Below, piece by piece: positions 1-12,700 of a stretch of 64,000 nucleotides of DNA. The stretch spans positions 19,877,501 through 19,941,500 of the forward strand of contig OX365944.1 in NCBI GenBank assembly GCA_947247005.1. The letters are read 5' to 3'. The translations under genes were made by a program, and so were the position numbers. Source of the stretch: Spisula solida. Lineage: Eukaryota; Mollusca; Bivalvia; Venerida; Mactridae. Position 1 is the first letter of the stretch; each line of letters starts with the position of its first letter. Under the pieces are notes generated by a model. That model did no database searches, had not been told where the DNA came from, and saw nothing but the letters and a program-made list of their open reading frames with translations.

Positions 1-660
1 ATCACGTAAGAGTCAATGTTTTCTGGATTTCATGTCCGCACACGAAATGGGAACACGCCTGACTCTGCAGCGCGATAACATACTTGATTATACGAATATG
101 AATGTGTTAAATATCACACGCATTCTGACAGCTACTTTATATTTAATAACAAGCTTAATATGTTCATAAAAACACACTGAACGAGTTAACGAAGCGATTG
201 ACGAAGGTTGAACCGAAGTTATTGGAGGCAGTACTGTTCAGATCGATGAGGCGGGCAATTTTACATTGCTCTTAGCATGACAACCAATGAAGCTTGAATT
301 GAATGACATCCCTATATACCTGCAATAATATTTCATATGATTTATAGAAAAACTTCGCTTTCAATGGTTGTAATTGAATGGGGGTAATGCATGAATTCAC
401 ATTGAATTCGGTTTCACAATTTAGAATCCATTGTGGGCAACGAAGTGTATCATTATTTTGCTGTGATCTGACAGGAAAAAAGCATCAGTTGACTAAATAA
501 ACTAGTAAAACAATATAGTATACTATACACATATTTCTCGGAAATAGGAAACATTGTGATTAATTGACTTACTTATTTAGATAATTCCATACTTAAGGAT
601 TTTAATTTCATCAATGACGCGAGTGTGAATTTAATTTTAAGTTTATTTTATACAAAAGTT
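1..660. other. Upstream region of Pax2/5/8 exon 1a
   Basis: No coding exon is recognisable here. The stretch is AT-rich and lies directly upstream of the distal first coding exon, so it should contain its 5' UTR and promoter. I see no convincing TATA box at a normal distance from the ATG at 661, so a TATA-less promoter or a further upstream non-coding exon are both possible. Confidence 0.4.
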
Positions 661-748
661 ATGTCGGCGATGATGGAGTTTTCTTCTGCCCCGTACCGCT
701 ACCAACCACCTAATTTTAACATGAATGTTATGGATTATTATCAATCAT
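661..748 (+). CDS. Pax2/5/8: Pax2/5/8 exon 1a (distal alternative first coding exon)
   Basis: The ATG at 661 opens a frame beginning [17 protein letters not shown] and ending ...MDYYQS plus one base. A strong donor GTAAGA follows at 749. The exon leaves phase 1, exactly what exon 2 needs, and the junction codon becomes TGT (Cys) before HGGVNQ. A second good donor, GTGAGT at 755, also ends in phase 1 and would add two residues. The Tyr/Pro/Asn-rich composition resembles that of exon 1b. The exon cannot be joined in frame through exon 1b because I see no phase-1 acceptor there, so the two appear to be alternatives. Without cDNA this remains a prediction. Confidence 0.6.
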
Positions 749-3700
749 GTAAGAGTGAGTAGTACTATATTTGTTGTGTTATCTGCTTTCATTAGGAACG
801 TGTACTCTAGCGTCTAGCGTCGTCTAATGTGTACCAATCATGCGGAGTACGCTCCTCCTCTAATACACGGCGTTAATCGGGCGTTTTTAGACCCCCGGAA
901 ATCTTGCGCAACGACATGCAACATTACGTTTGTAAACACTTTTTGAATACTTTGCATCTTTGTAACTGTTGTTCTGATTCAGATACATTTATGACAAGTC
1001 AATTACAATGTAATTGGACATTCATTCGGATGTAATACTTAGACTGACATTTTTTATACTAGCATATATTTGAATACGGAATGTAAAAGAATTGACGGAA
1101 GCAGCATGTATGAACGCATCAGTATCATAAATGATTAGGAAAATATATTTAACGCACAGCATTTCTTTTTCAGCATAATGACCATTTAGAAAACTATAGT
1201 TTGATCATTATAAACGCTACATGATTTCAAAATAATTTTTAGTTTTTCTTTTCAAAACTACGGCTCAAAACATGTACAGGGATCAGCCAGGCTAATTTGT
1301 ACTTTACTTACCCTTGTCATATTCATTGTTTATGAGAGTATTAAAATGAATGGATAAACAATTATCGTCCTAATTAACATAATTATAATATTTGAATCAT
1401 TTACTTTGACAGTCCGCTCGTATAGTGACAACACTAATATGCTGCCACTTCTAACACAGTGTTGCCAACCTCATCCTATTTACATTTTCGACTTAATAAA
1501 TTTGTAATTTATTCATCCTAAAATCAAGATGTACGTATTCATTAGTCGTGAGTGAAATAATTCACTAAGTCCTATTTTATTGTTTATCCTGTCCGTCACC
1601 TCCGGGGTGAACAGTCCAATATTTCATAACTTGACTTTATACCTTATCGGTATATTTAATTCTCCTACTGTATGTACCAAGTCGGCGTCTGGTGAGCTTC
1701 AGGTCAGTGTCGCGGCTATTTCTATCCTTGGGTTGATATTAATCATATTAACCGATGTCAGTGTAATTTTTAATTTCTCTGTCCAAACAATGTTTGAACA
1801 ATGGACTGTCGTATCTTCAAAGTGATGAAATGACCACATAAACACAGAGAGAGAGACAAGTTTCACTCCTTTTAATGTCACCTGCAGTAAAAGCTTGCTG
1901 CTGCCCGTAAATTATAAACACGTATCGCTGTAAATGTTCAGTGATGGCCATTTCAAAACACATTTGAATTATAGCGAAGGTTTTGATGTGAAAATAAAAC
2001 ACACATTTATGATATGTGTGAATGGTATGGGCACATATTTGTCGCTACATTATACACTATCTGATAACATACAACCAACATACGAGATCTTTAGACTGAA
2101 ATCACATTTCACATAATGTTTACTGTAAGTTACTTTCGCTGAATAAATATGAATAGAGTAAAATGGAACACCTAGTTGTATAGCATAAATATAAAAAACC
2201 AAACCCTAAAACGGATATTCTTCTTTGGAAACTTAATTTTGTCGATGCTGTTACTGCCGTTGGTGTTTAACTAAAACTCAAAGTCTGCGATTATAATAAT
2301 TTGTCTTTCATTCCATTTACTAGTACTTTGCTATGTATAGGAGTTATATACTTATATAAATTTTGACCAAATGCTTATTCGTTGTATATCCGATATGGAA
2401 TATTTTTATCAAGTAAACATAAATCAGATATCGTAAATTGCTCAGTAATTTCCACCGGTTGGTTTTGATCTATTTTTTCAAATTGCACAATATTAACTTG
2501 AATAGCCATGGCTTTGATATAAAACATAGCAATCCCACTGGATCAAAATAGCCGTCATATGAACAGCGCGGCTGGAAATTGTACAAAAGAATATCATTTT
2601 TTATTTACAGCAATGTTTGATATTTAAATGAATCATTATTTTTATGATAACATTTTTGTCGGTAACATTTCGTTCAATGTAGTTTTTGGCGACTCCCTTT
2701 GAAGTTTTAGCGTGTATAGATGTTTTAATATTAGTGGATGTTAATGGTGGAAAGTGAGATTTTATCGAGCCCCATCATTCATTTCTACTTTTCTCCCTAA
2801 TTGACATTCGGGCGATTCAATGTTAAAATATTCAGTCGAGGTTTTGTTCAGGACCTGTGAAAGTTAACGCTGTTTAATTGGAGAGGCACAAGAAGTCAAT
2901 CAATGCTGCCGTGTCCGCTATTGTTCCAGTCAACGTTTCTAGGATGATTTAAGTATCTCACATATCGTTAGTATGTCTTGAACTAATGCTTCCCATCGTT
3001 TCTGATTCTTCTTTTTTTGTTTTATTGACATGCGCGACCAGGAGCAATATTGACATTGTGAGGTGCAAGTAGGAACTGTCTCGTATTAAAAGATACAAAT
3101 CTGCTCAGGTTATATCTCCGGCTAATGTTTGACGTCTACTAATATTACATTGATTTTATTCCTGGCTCCGAGGTGGTTATTTTCTAAGTAGGATTGGATA
3201 ATTATATTTGCGATATTGAGGGTGTGGGTGGTGGTGCTGCTGCTAATATATGCCGATGATGACACTGTTTCAGCGTGCGTCACAAATCAACCCGCCCATA
3301 GTTCGACTTATGATAAAATAACGACGCTCGAGAAATATAAAAAAAAAGAAAATCAAGGGATCGGACTGGTTGAAATGTTTTGATATATGAGCCAATATTG
3401 TTGGTTAATATTTTTTAACTCGACAACATGATTGTCCATTATATCAACAAATGCGAGGTGCGGACACGCTTTATTGGAAACTCAGTTAATTCACTCGTTC
3501 AAGCTTGGTGCAGTTTTGTTATAATTCATTGTGGTCTGGTATCAGTGTACCTGCTACTTCAACGGCAACCTGATAATGTTCAGCTACCCGTATCCCTTCG
3601 CCTCATAGCGTGGAAAATAGGAGGAGTGAAACTTATAGACATCAGACCAAAGAGATGTTAATTCAATTTTCCAATCATCTACCCCGACTTAGTAGCATTG

Positions 3701-6700
3701 TGGAGCTAACTGAGGCGTTAACTAGTGACACGGTTGTCGATTCTATGATTTTAACTATTGGATATCATTGTGTCATTCTACAGTAATGATGCTGATTATA
3801 ATTTTTTATTGAACACCTTAACTAACTTAATAACCTGATTTGTTAAAATAGGGAATGGAACATTGGGTTTACATACAGTGAAAAAAGGAGATTTTAGAAT
3901 AATTGTCAATCATTAAAATCATGAATTTAAATCTTTTGTTTCAAACCTTGTGTTCGACGGTGACTTGTATCAACTTGTGAGTGGGACATTTGATTTGAAA
4001 TCTGTCTGTTTTTGGCGATATTTTTGACTTATCTGTTGATTGCGCGACAGCTCACCGAATGCCATTTTGCAAGGAACGTTTAACATATGCTGTTTACAAT
4101 TTGTTAAGACTACCCGATTGTTTAAAACACAAGGGTATTAAACTAGCCTTGATTTTAATCTCCCAATCATTGGCTCTGTGAATGTATACGACTCGGGTGC
4201 TCAGTGAACCCCAGCAAGTTGGGTTCGCGTTTTGTCAGCAATGATGTTTACCTGCTTTATGTGATCGGCATTATCTGGATATAGTGATTCAAGGGATAAT
4301 TCTACCTTCATGGATTTTTTCTTCCAAATTTAGTTTATTCCTTTTGGTAGTTTTAAGTATTAAGTAATTTATTTATTTATTTTTTACTGGATTGCCGGGT
4401 GGTTTTATACTGTGCGTTATATACATTCTATGATAATGGAGAAAGTATTTGATATGACTCAACATATGGCTGGTTACCCCCAGGGCCAGCCAGTGGATCA
4501 AAGGTTCGCACCCATGCAGCAGACATGGTCGCCCTACCCGACTCACACCTCATTCTCACCGTACCATCCCTATCCACGAGGATTTGATATGTTCCAAGGA
4601 AATTTTATGGATGGTAGGTTGAAAGAGAAGATTACATAATAGTTGACAAATGCCACACGCATATGGAGCAGAATTTATTGCACACACAGTGTATGAAGAT
4701 GCTTTAGTTATTCATAAAGTTACAAAGGATACGTCGTACGTCGTTAGAATACCACCAAGAATGTATTTGTAAATGTATTCAGTCTTATTAACTAATGGGG
4801 TGTCACGATTTTAAGAATGTATATTATTTAGAAAATAAGAGTCTGCATTTCATATATTGTCTTTAGAATGAATTTGTGAAGCATTTTATCCACTTTAAGT
4901 ATTAAATGGATGATATTCTGCATGACACAAACGACGGACAATTACTTCAAGAAGATTTTGTTGCAGATAATGTACCAATTTATTGATCAAGTCTTTGTGC
5001 AAATGCCGACCTGATATTTTCTTTTCATATGTTACAAAAATACACCTCGATGAACTCAGTAAATTAGCTAAACTATCGACACCTTTTATGTAATCGTAGA
5101 TAGAAGCAGATCGTTTTTATGTCCCCGTGGACTCCGTTTAATTTGAGGTGTGGATTTGATTTACTCCCGTTTTTCTCTCTAGGAAATTAATTATGATAAA
5201 ACTGTAGGAACTGATAATGACACTGCCTTTGTGCTGATAATGTTGATATTATTGATAACCGATTGATCCACGTTTTTCTAGAAAACAATAAATACAACTT
5301 TATTTTAATGAATATAGTAGAATAGGTCAATTCGTGTTCATTACATATGCTTCCAAATATTTATAAAGACACATTTGTGAACAGAAATAGTTTCTTTTTT
5401 TAAAAATATATGTATACTTTGTTGCCAAGGTGCCATGTTGGACTTTTGTCAATGGGACCATATAAAAACACACATTTACATTTTATGTTATTCACAACGC
5501 ACCCAGTAACACACATTTGTGATATTTTGTTTTTGTACTACCGTATTATCATCCTGGACCAATCGACCAATATTTGTATTCATAAATGTGTATACAGAGA
5601 AGCATGTGTTGGGCCTCTACCAAATGCTAATTTGAATACGAATGAATGACAAATGTCTTTGACGTTAACATCATGGTATAGGCGTACGGTCATTTTTCCA
5701 AATCATCGTTATATTCCGAAGTTCCTTATCATCTTGTAAAATGAATAATTCTTTTTCCAATGTTTGGACATTTGTGACACATACATACTTATTTCTCTGC
5801 TTTATGACGACATTTATGATTCAATATAAATTTCAAAGGGTTAAACAGACTATATTTTCTCAGTATATTTTGTTTCATTGTTTCAACTATCAAACATGCT
5901 TGGCTGGTGAGAAACAAACGTTTATAATAAGTAAATGATATTAAATACGAGAATGACAAAAATATATAGAAATGTCCAGTTTATTGCAATGGTTGCTATG
6001 TACGTTAAAATGAATTTATGTTTTCAATATCGACGATTTATTTTATAGAAAAATTAACACAAAGTGAAAAAATAATGATTGGTCAATTTTGAATTTCCTT
6101 ATATCTCGTAATTCTGTCAGCACAATTTTTTGCTGAAATAAATTTTAAAATGACACATGCTTAGAACAGAAATGTAGTTAATGAGTGCTTATTACTGTTC
6201 TAAATGGAAACGACTGGTTTGATATTGTCTTTGTCATAGATTTATGTCTAATATCAACATTGCATTCAAAACAGATTTCATATAATACTAAATCCAGAAA
6301 ATGAGTTATGTAAAATATTTTAATGTTTATTTTCAATGAAATGATTAATATTCGTTGTTCACAATTCGTGATAATACTGTGAACGTATATATTATACAAC
6401 GTCCATCCATCTACTTGAATCGTGCTCAAACATATAAGCCTGTTTTTAGGGTTTCAGCAATGTGTCTGTATACCATAGTTTATTCACAACTTAATTTACC
6501 ACGAAGGCTTAATTCTGTCAAGCAATATTTTGTTGATATTGAATAATTTAATACATATTCATCGTTTATTTGCAGGTCATGGTGGGGTGAACCAACTAGG
6601 CGGTGTGTTTGTGAATGGGCGACCATTACCGGATGTGGTACGACAGAGGATTGTGGAGCTGGCCCATACGGGGGTCCGGCCTTGTGATATATCTAGACAA

Positions 6701-9700
6701 TTAAGGGTCTCACACGGTTGTGTGAGCAAGATTCTCGGCAGGTATGGATCCACAAAGTGAGCTTTATTCTATTGTTGATATAAACTCGGTTATTGCCCCT
6801 TGTATGCACCAACTGGCAATTCTAACCGATTATCGCCTGTATAGTTGACTTTGTGTCGTTGACGATGTTTTGTATGTATGTGTTTACTTATGTCTAATCA
6901 TTTACAAATCCAAAGTTATCTCTATAAATGACTATTTAGACCTGGTAGTAAGAATCCTTACAATAACATGGGTTATTGCTCTTCGCTAATTTTCATAAAT
7001 CCCTTTTTAATGCAAGGAAGCCATACAATAATGAAACATTCAAAACAATATGTTGTTTTTTTGTGTATAATTGTGTATAATATCATGATTCTCATACGAT
7101 TAATAGTAATTCACCGGCATATCATAGGTCATTTTGTTCTAATCTTGGGTTTCCAATTATAGGTTCTTCACGCGAACATTTATGTCATAAACCATTATTT
7201 GATTAGTAATAATTGTTTAAATTATCTCAAATAATTTTATCAAGAAATCAATGCACTAGGATTTAGTATACCCTTTACATTAATATTTCTATTGATTGGA
7301 AATGCTACGTTTTAATGTATTTAGTCATGTTTGTAACGTAACAATATCTTATCTATATCTTCTATTCTACTCATTGTGGTCTTCAAGTTAGTACATCTTG
7401 TACTTTGTGACATCTTATCGTCGGAAATACTGCGTAACAATGCCGCGTGTTATGTGATAATTGTTTTGTTTTTTACTGTAACCACAAGTTCAATAAGTAT
7501 TGTATGTAATCATGCTTGAATCATATCTCGGTTCTGAGAACGGTATATGTTTCTAGCGATTATTACTAGGAGTGTTTTGTAGCGCTTAGTATAATTCCCC
7601 GTCAAATAATTGGTTGTTCTTCCGTTGGAATGCGAAAATCAAGTATTTCAAAACAGAATAGGCAATGCATACACACCAAAAAATAACGCTTAGAACTGCA
7701 ATCTGTCAATTTCCTGAATTAGGACTTCCAATTAATTTACGAAATTGAGAATCTTTTGTCGATTCAAACTTGATTTAACTTGAAGAAACATTTAAAACAA
7801 TTGCAACTTAGTCTTTGTGATTATGGCATACGCATCGTACCAAATTTAAAACGAACACATGAACTTATTTCCGTTACCTCATGTCAGTCATGGGGAATTA
7901 ATAGAACAAAGACATATTTTGCGGTCGTTTTTGAAAACGGGTTTTGGTACAATTTGTACAAAATGTGGTAAGACTGATTAACTGTCCAGCGCGGCTTGTG
8001 CTAATTTATCGTCATAATTAATATAACACCCAGTTTTTGTTGCTTAATATTCTCATCTGTTTGCAACAGGACAAGCCTCACAGATTTAACACACTATCCT
8101 ATAAACCTAAACCAGAGCAGCTTAGTATAAAATATAAGTGCAATATCTTACGGATATATGAGTTTATTGTCTTTTTGCATGGTCCTAGATCGGAAAACAC
8201 TCTTTTCTAAGTATTTGTTCGCCTGGTATCCTATGTGGTGTTGTCTGGCAGCCAGAGGCTAGATCTAGTCCCTGTGGAGCAAACAAATTCCTTAGTCATT
8301 TTTTTCCTCGATCAGATTGTCCAAAAACCAGATGGGAAATCCCCGCTGGATGCAGTGCATTTGTTCATATTATAAAATATAAGTGCAATATCTTATGGAT
8401 ATATGAGTTTATTGTGTTTTTGCATGGTCCTAAAAATAAATAAATAATATGTGGCCAGATTTGACTTACAATTTCTACGATTACCGATAAATCCTATCAA
8501 CATGTTTTCAGGATTAGTCAAAAGTTTTACATAAACGAATGGTTTGATTTAACGCAAAAATGAAAGCTATGCTTTTCATAAAAAAGCTTAAGTTTGATTT
8601 CTCTTTGCGCCAAACATGTCAATGTATACTGATGAAGATTTAAAAACCCACCAGTATGAAAATCTAGTACTCCGATCCCACTTGGAATAATAATTGACAG
8701 GGAACTGTGTATGAACATCGCATGAGTACTAACAATTAATCTCATATCACGTGGAAAGTGATTTAACAGGAATTGTACACTGAAAGGCGTGCAGTTTGCT
8801 CTCATCAATAAATCAATCTAAATCAATCGTTCACATTGTATCTAAGCACACCGTTTGCTTTTATCTGAACTGGAATGAGCACTCTTTCTGGACAAATAAC
8901 TGTTCGAAAAAATACGAGAACAGATCGTAAAAGAGACATATAAACGACAACCTGTTTTGTTTTATGTATAATCATTACGACTTCGATTATTTTCTTTCAC
9001 AGATGAACCCAAATGAGTATGGTGATCATAGCTTAGAAAAAATCATACATATCGCAACACCAATGTAAAGGAAATTGGTAATCAAAACAAGTCCGCAATG
9101 AAAGCTATGACATTAAAGCGATTTTAACAAAGTCACCCTCTATTACCAATTTACCAACTCGCTGATTTTATCATATTGGATTTAAATAGAATTTGTTTGC
9201 TCACTTATATAATTTTATCAGTTAAATAGAAGTACAACATGTATTAGGTTTTGTCTTTTATTATCATAATTAGCAAATAGTAAATTGCCAATTAAATGGA
9301 AACATTTAGCTACATCATGAAACTACTAGATACGTTTGCCAAAGCGCTGACAACTTACTTGTCTTTAGAAATATGTATCATAACTTAATTATTATTGGCA
9401 CACACATTAATTGGCATTGTATCCAAAACTTTGGCAAAACAAATGACAGCATTAATTTATATATATTCATAAATGTTACTTCGTCAGTGCGCATGCGTGT
9501 GTTTATTTATTAACATTATTGCGAAAACATCTTTGTTGTCTCAAATGTAAATACTATTTGATACGCATTGATGATGAAATTGGAGACCAAATACTGCACA
9601 TGTCTCAATCACATGTAATAACACCAAGGGTGGCTAACATGTGGATTGTAAAACACGCCTCATTGAAATAACCAACAAAGAACGTGTGTTTGATTATCAA

Positions 9701-12700
9701 TTTATTTGCAAAGTACCCCCTCCAAAAAGACTCCAGCACACACACGGCAATAATAAATTTATCAATCAGTTTCCTGGACCATAACATTTTATTTATAAAC
9801 GCATCTGCCTTGATTGCCATAATGAAGTAACGCTGATGATATCATTGGTAAATACCGTATCATATGTTCTATGTCGAATCATCGTCAAACATGAATGTCT
9901 GTAACATCGCTTCATTCAAACACCCAACAGTTTTACCATCGTTTATGAGTAAATATTAAAACTCACGTGTTGTTACGAATGATTAAACAAAAAGAGATAC
10001 TGTTTCCGAATGGTTAGAAGCGCTACCCAAGACGATTGCGTGCGGCAAAGCACTGAAACAAAATATCATATCAGACCCTAAGTGCAGTCGATGTTAAGGT
10101 TCCGACAAAATGTACCGAATACCACCGAGCTCTTTTGTGGTCACCATGATGTATTCATTCCCAACCAGTAATTATTTCGATTACTGAAGCCCAGGATTGC
10201 TCGGATTACCATACGCTGTCTTTCCTTACAAAACATAGCTTGTCAAAATAAAAGCAAACTGGTGACTGCGAAATTATTCCGTTCACAAGTTATGCAGTAG
10301 GGTCCAAGTTCAATAGGTCTCTATTGATTGTCTAGCTTGCTACCCGATAATTTTGAGATGAATATGTTTGGGATTTCTTATGTTTCACTAATTAAGCATA
10401 CAATTTTTGCCGTTGGATAGTACTGTCCTTGTTTTGTCGGAATATCTTTTACAAATTGGTAAGGAATGTAGTACAAAAGTCCTTATGCTGGCGATTTGTA
10501 TCCTCCTATGGAAGGTCAGTCCCTGTGAATTGACCACGAATGGAACAAAGATATGTTCGATGTTAACAACTCTGATGTAGCCACTTAGGAATGTGTTAAT
10601 CTCAGATCCCAATCTTGTCCCCCAACAATTGGAGTGTTGTGTTTTAAATTAATCGCCTTTTGGTAAAACAGATGCTGTAAAGATCAGCTTGATTAAACAC
10701 CCAATTTAATACAGTATGATTCACAATCTGTCGTTTAAGAAAGAAAATGTTGAAACTACATATTCAATACTATTTAATGTGTGGTATTATTAATTTTTAT
10801 AAGTATGCGTATTTCATTTGCTTTTTTCAATGTCCTTGGTAGATCTAGTTGGTTTACACATTTAATTCGATTAAAAACAATCCAGTTTAGCATATTTGTT
10901 TCATATATCTGAAAGGTAAACCAATAGTCTTATGGGATCATGTGTGAACGTTTTCTTTATTATGGTTCATAATTCCATTCCGGGTTCCTACCTTTAAACA
11001 AACATTTACTGATTTTCCAGTACCACTATAATATTGGCTGAAATGTATAATACAGCAATTCATCGAATGTTGTAAATCATACGGAATCATTTATACAGTC
11101 TTATAAATATTCAAAACCAAGAATTATTGAAATGATCTGGGAGGAGTAGATTAAGTAATTGAATCACTGGAAAATAGAAGTGTTTGTTCACCTGCTTTAA
11201 AATGTATGTTATTCAAATTCAGATATTATGAGACTGGCTCAATAAAGCCCGGTGTCATAGGAGGATCGAAACCGAAGGTGGCCACACCAGCTGTAGTGGA
11301 TGCTATTACTCGTTATAAGACCGAGAACCCGACCATGTTTGCCTGGGAAATACGGGATCGACTGTTAGCTGAAAACGTCTGTTCCAATGATAATGTGCCA
11401 AGTGTTAGCTCAATAAATAGGTAAGTTTGTAGATATCGTGAAATATAGTTTAATATATATTGTATTGCTTTATGTTTTCATATGGATGGTAGTAGTCGTA
11501 CGAGAAATCAAATGCACAGCAAACGACTTAAGTGACTTAAAAATATTTTTACATTAAAAAAAACCCAAAATAAAATGACAACACAGAAGATATGTGACAC
11601 ACTAACATACTGAACGAGCACACGTATTGTACATGTAATGTACTTTTTCTTCTACTATACCATTGTTTTGTCACCAGTTCCTCACCAGTTCCAAGTTTAA
11701 TCTTCTTTGTCTTTGACATAAAGTTTGGATACTAGTAACTCTTTGGATACTTTCTATTCTTTATTGAAGCTGTTTGCCATAATATTGTTGTTTAATCACC
11801 AACGACTGGATAAATAACTTGTAACATAGCTCCATGTTCTTGTCAGTTCAAACGTTCTGTTGTTTTTAACATGTTCATATTTCTGTTTCTTCACTTAACA
11901 CTGTTATTGTATTTTCTGCTCTATTAACACATGTACCTGCGAACCCCCACTGCTTTTCCAAAGAATTGCGCATTGTATTGTCTTACATACGCTTTGATGT
12001 TTTAAGGAGAAACTCATTGGCACCCACATTTTTGACAAGAAGCTCTTGATTTCAAATATGCACCTATCCACTTTATATACAATTACTTACAATACCCGTA
12101 AATTGCCCAGAAAACCGTTCAGTAATAAGCAAATGATACAGCATAATTACAGCTGAATATTATAAGTTGTATTAACTCTGTTTTTCGAATTAGTGAGACG
12201 CTAATTGCAATTGCAGATTGCCTTTCGAAATCGGCATCGTGGTATAAAAGTTGAACTAAGCCGAGCGTTGGAATACTTTTATGCCTCGGTGGAATTCAAA
12301 TTTACAATATAACATAACTTGGACACTATTAGTGATTCGCTTGATTGACAAGGTTGACTTGGATCAAAGTGGGTTTAGATTGGCGATATTCCTGAATTAT
12401 TAGAACTGACTTGAAGAACGACGTTAAATCAAACTTAGCTACAAATGACGACGAGCTAACAGCGCGGCCGTCTGTCCAAATTATGCGTTAACAACAATAT
12501 TATCGGTCTCGATTGGTCTTAATGTTTGATTACATTTTGCACCAATATTCGTCTCTATTGTTCCCGGCTTCTGTGACAATTCTGTGCCAATTAAATGAAG
12601 TCGGACGGAGACACCGGGAGCCACATTAAGACCGTTTCGTTTGCAATGAGGCAGAAGTGACATGGAGACATATAATTGAACGTATCATACGCAACGTTGA

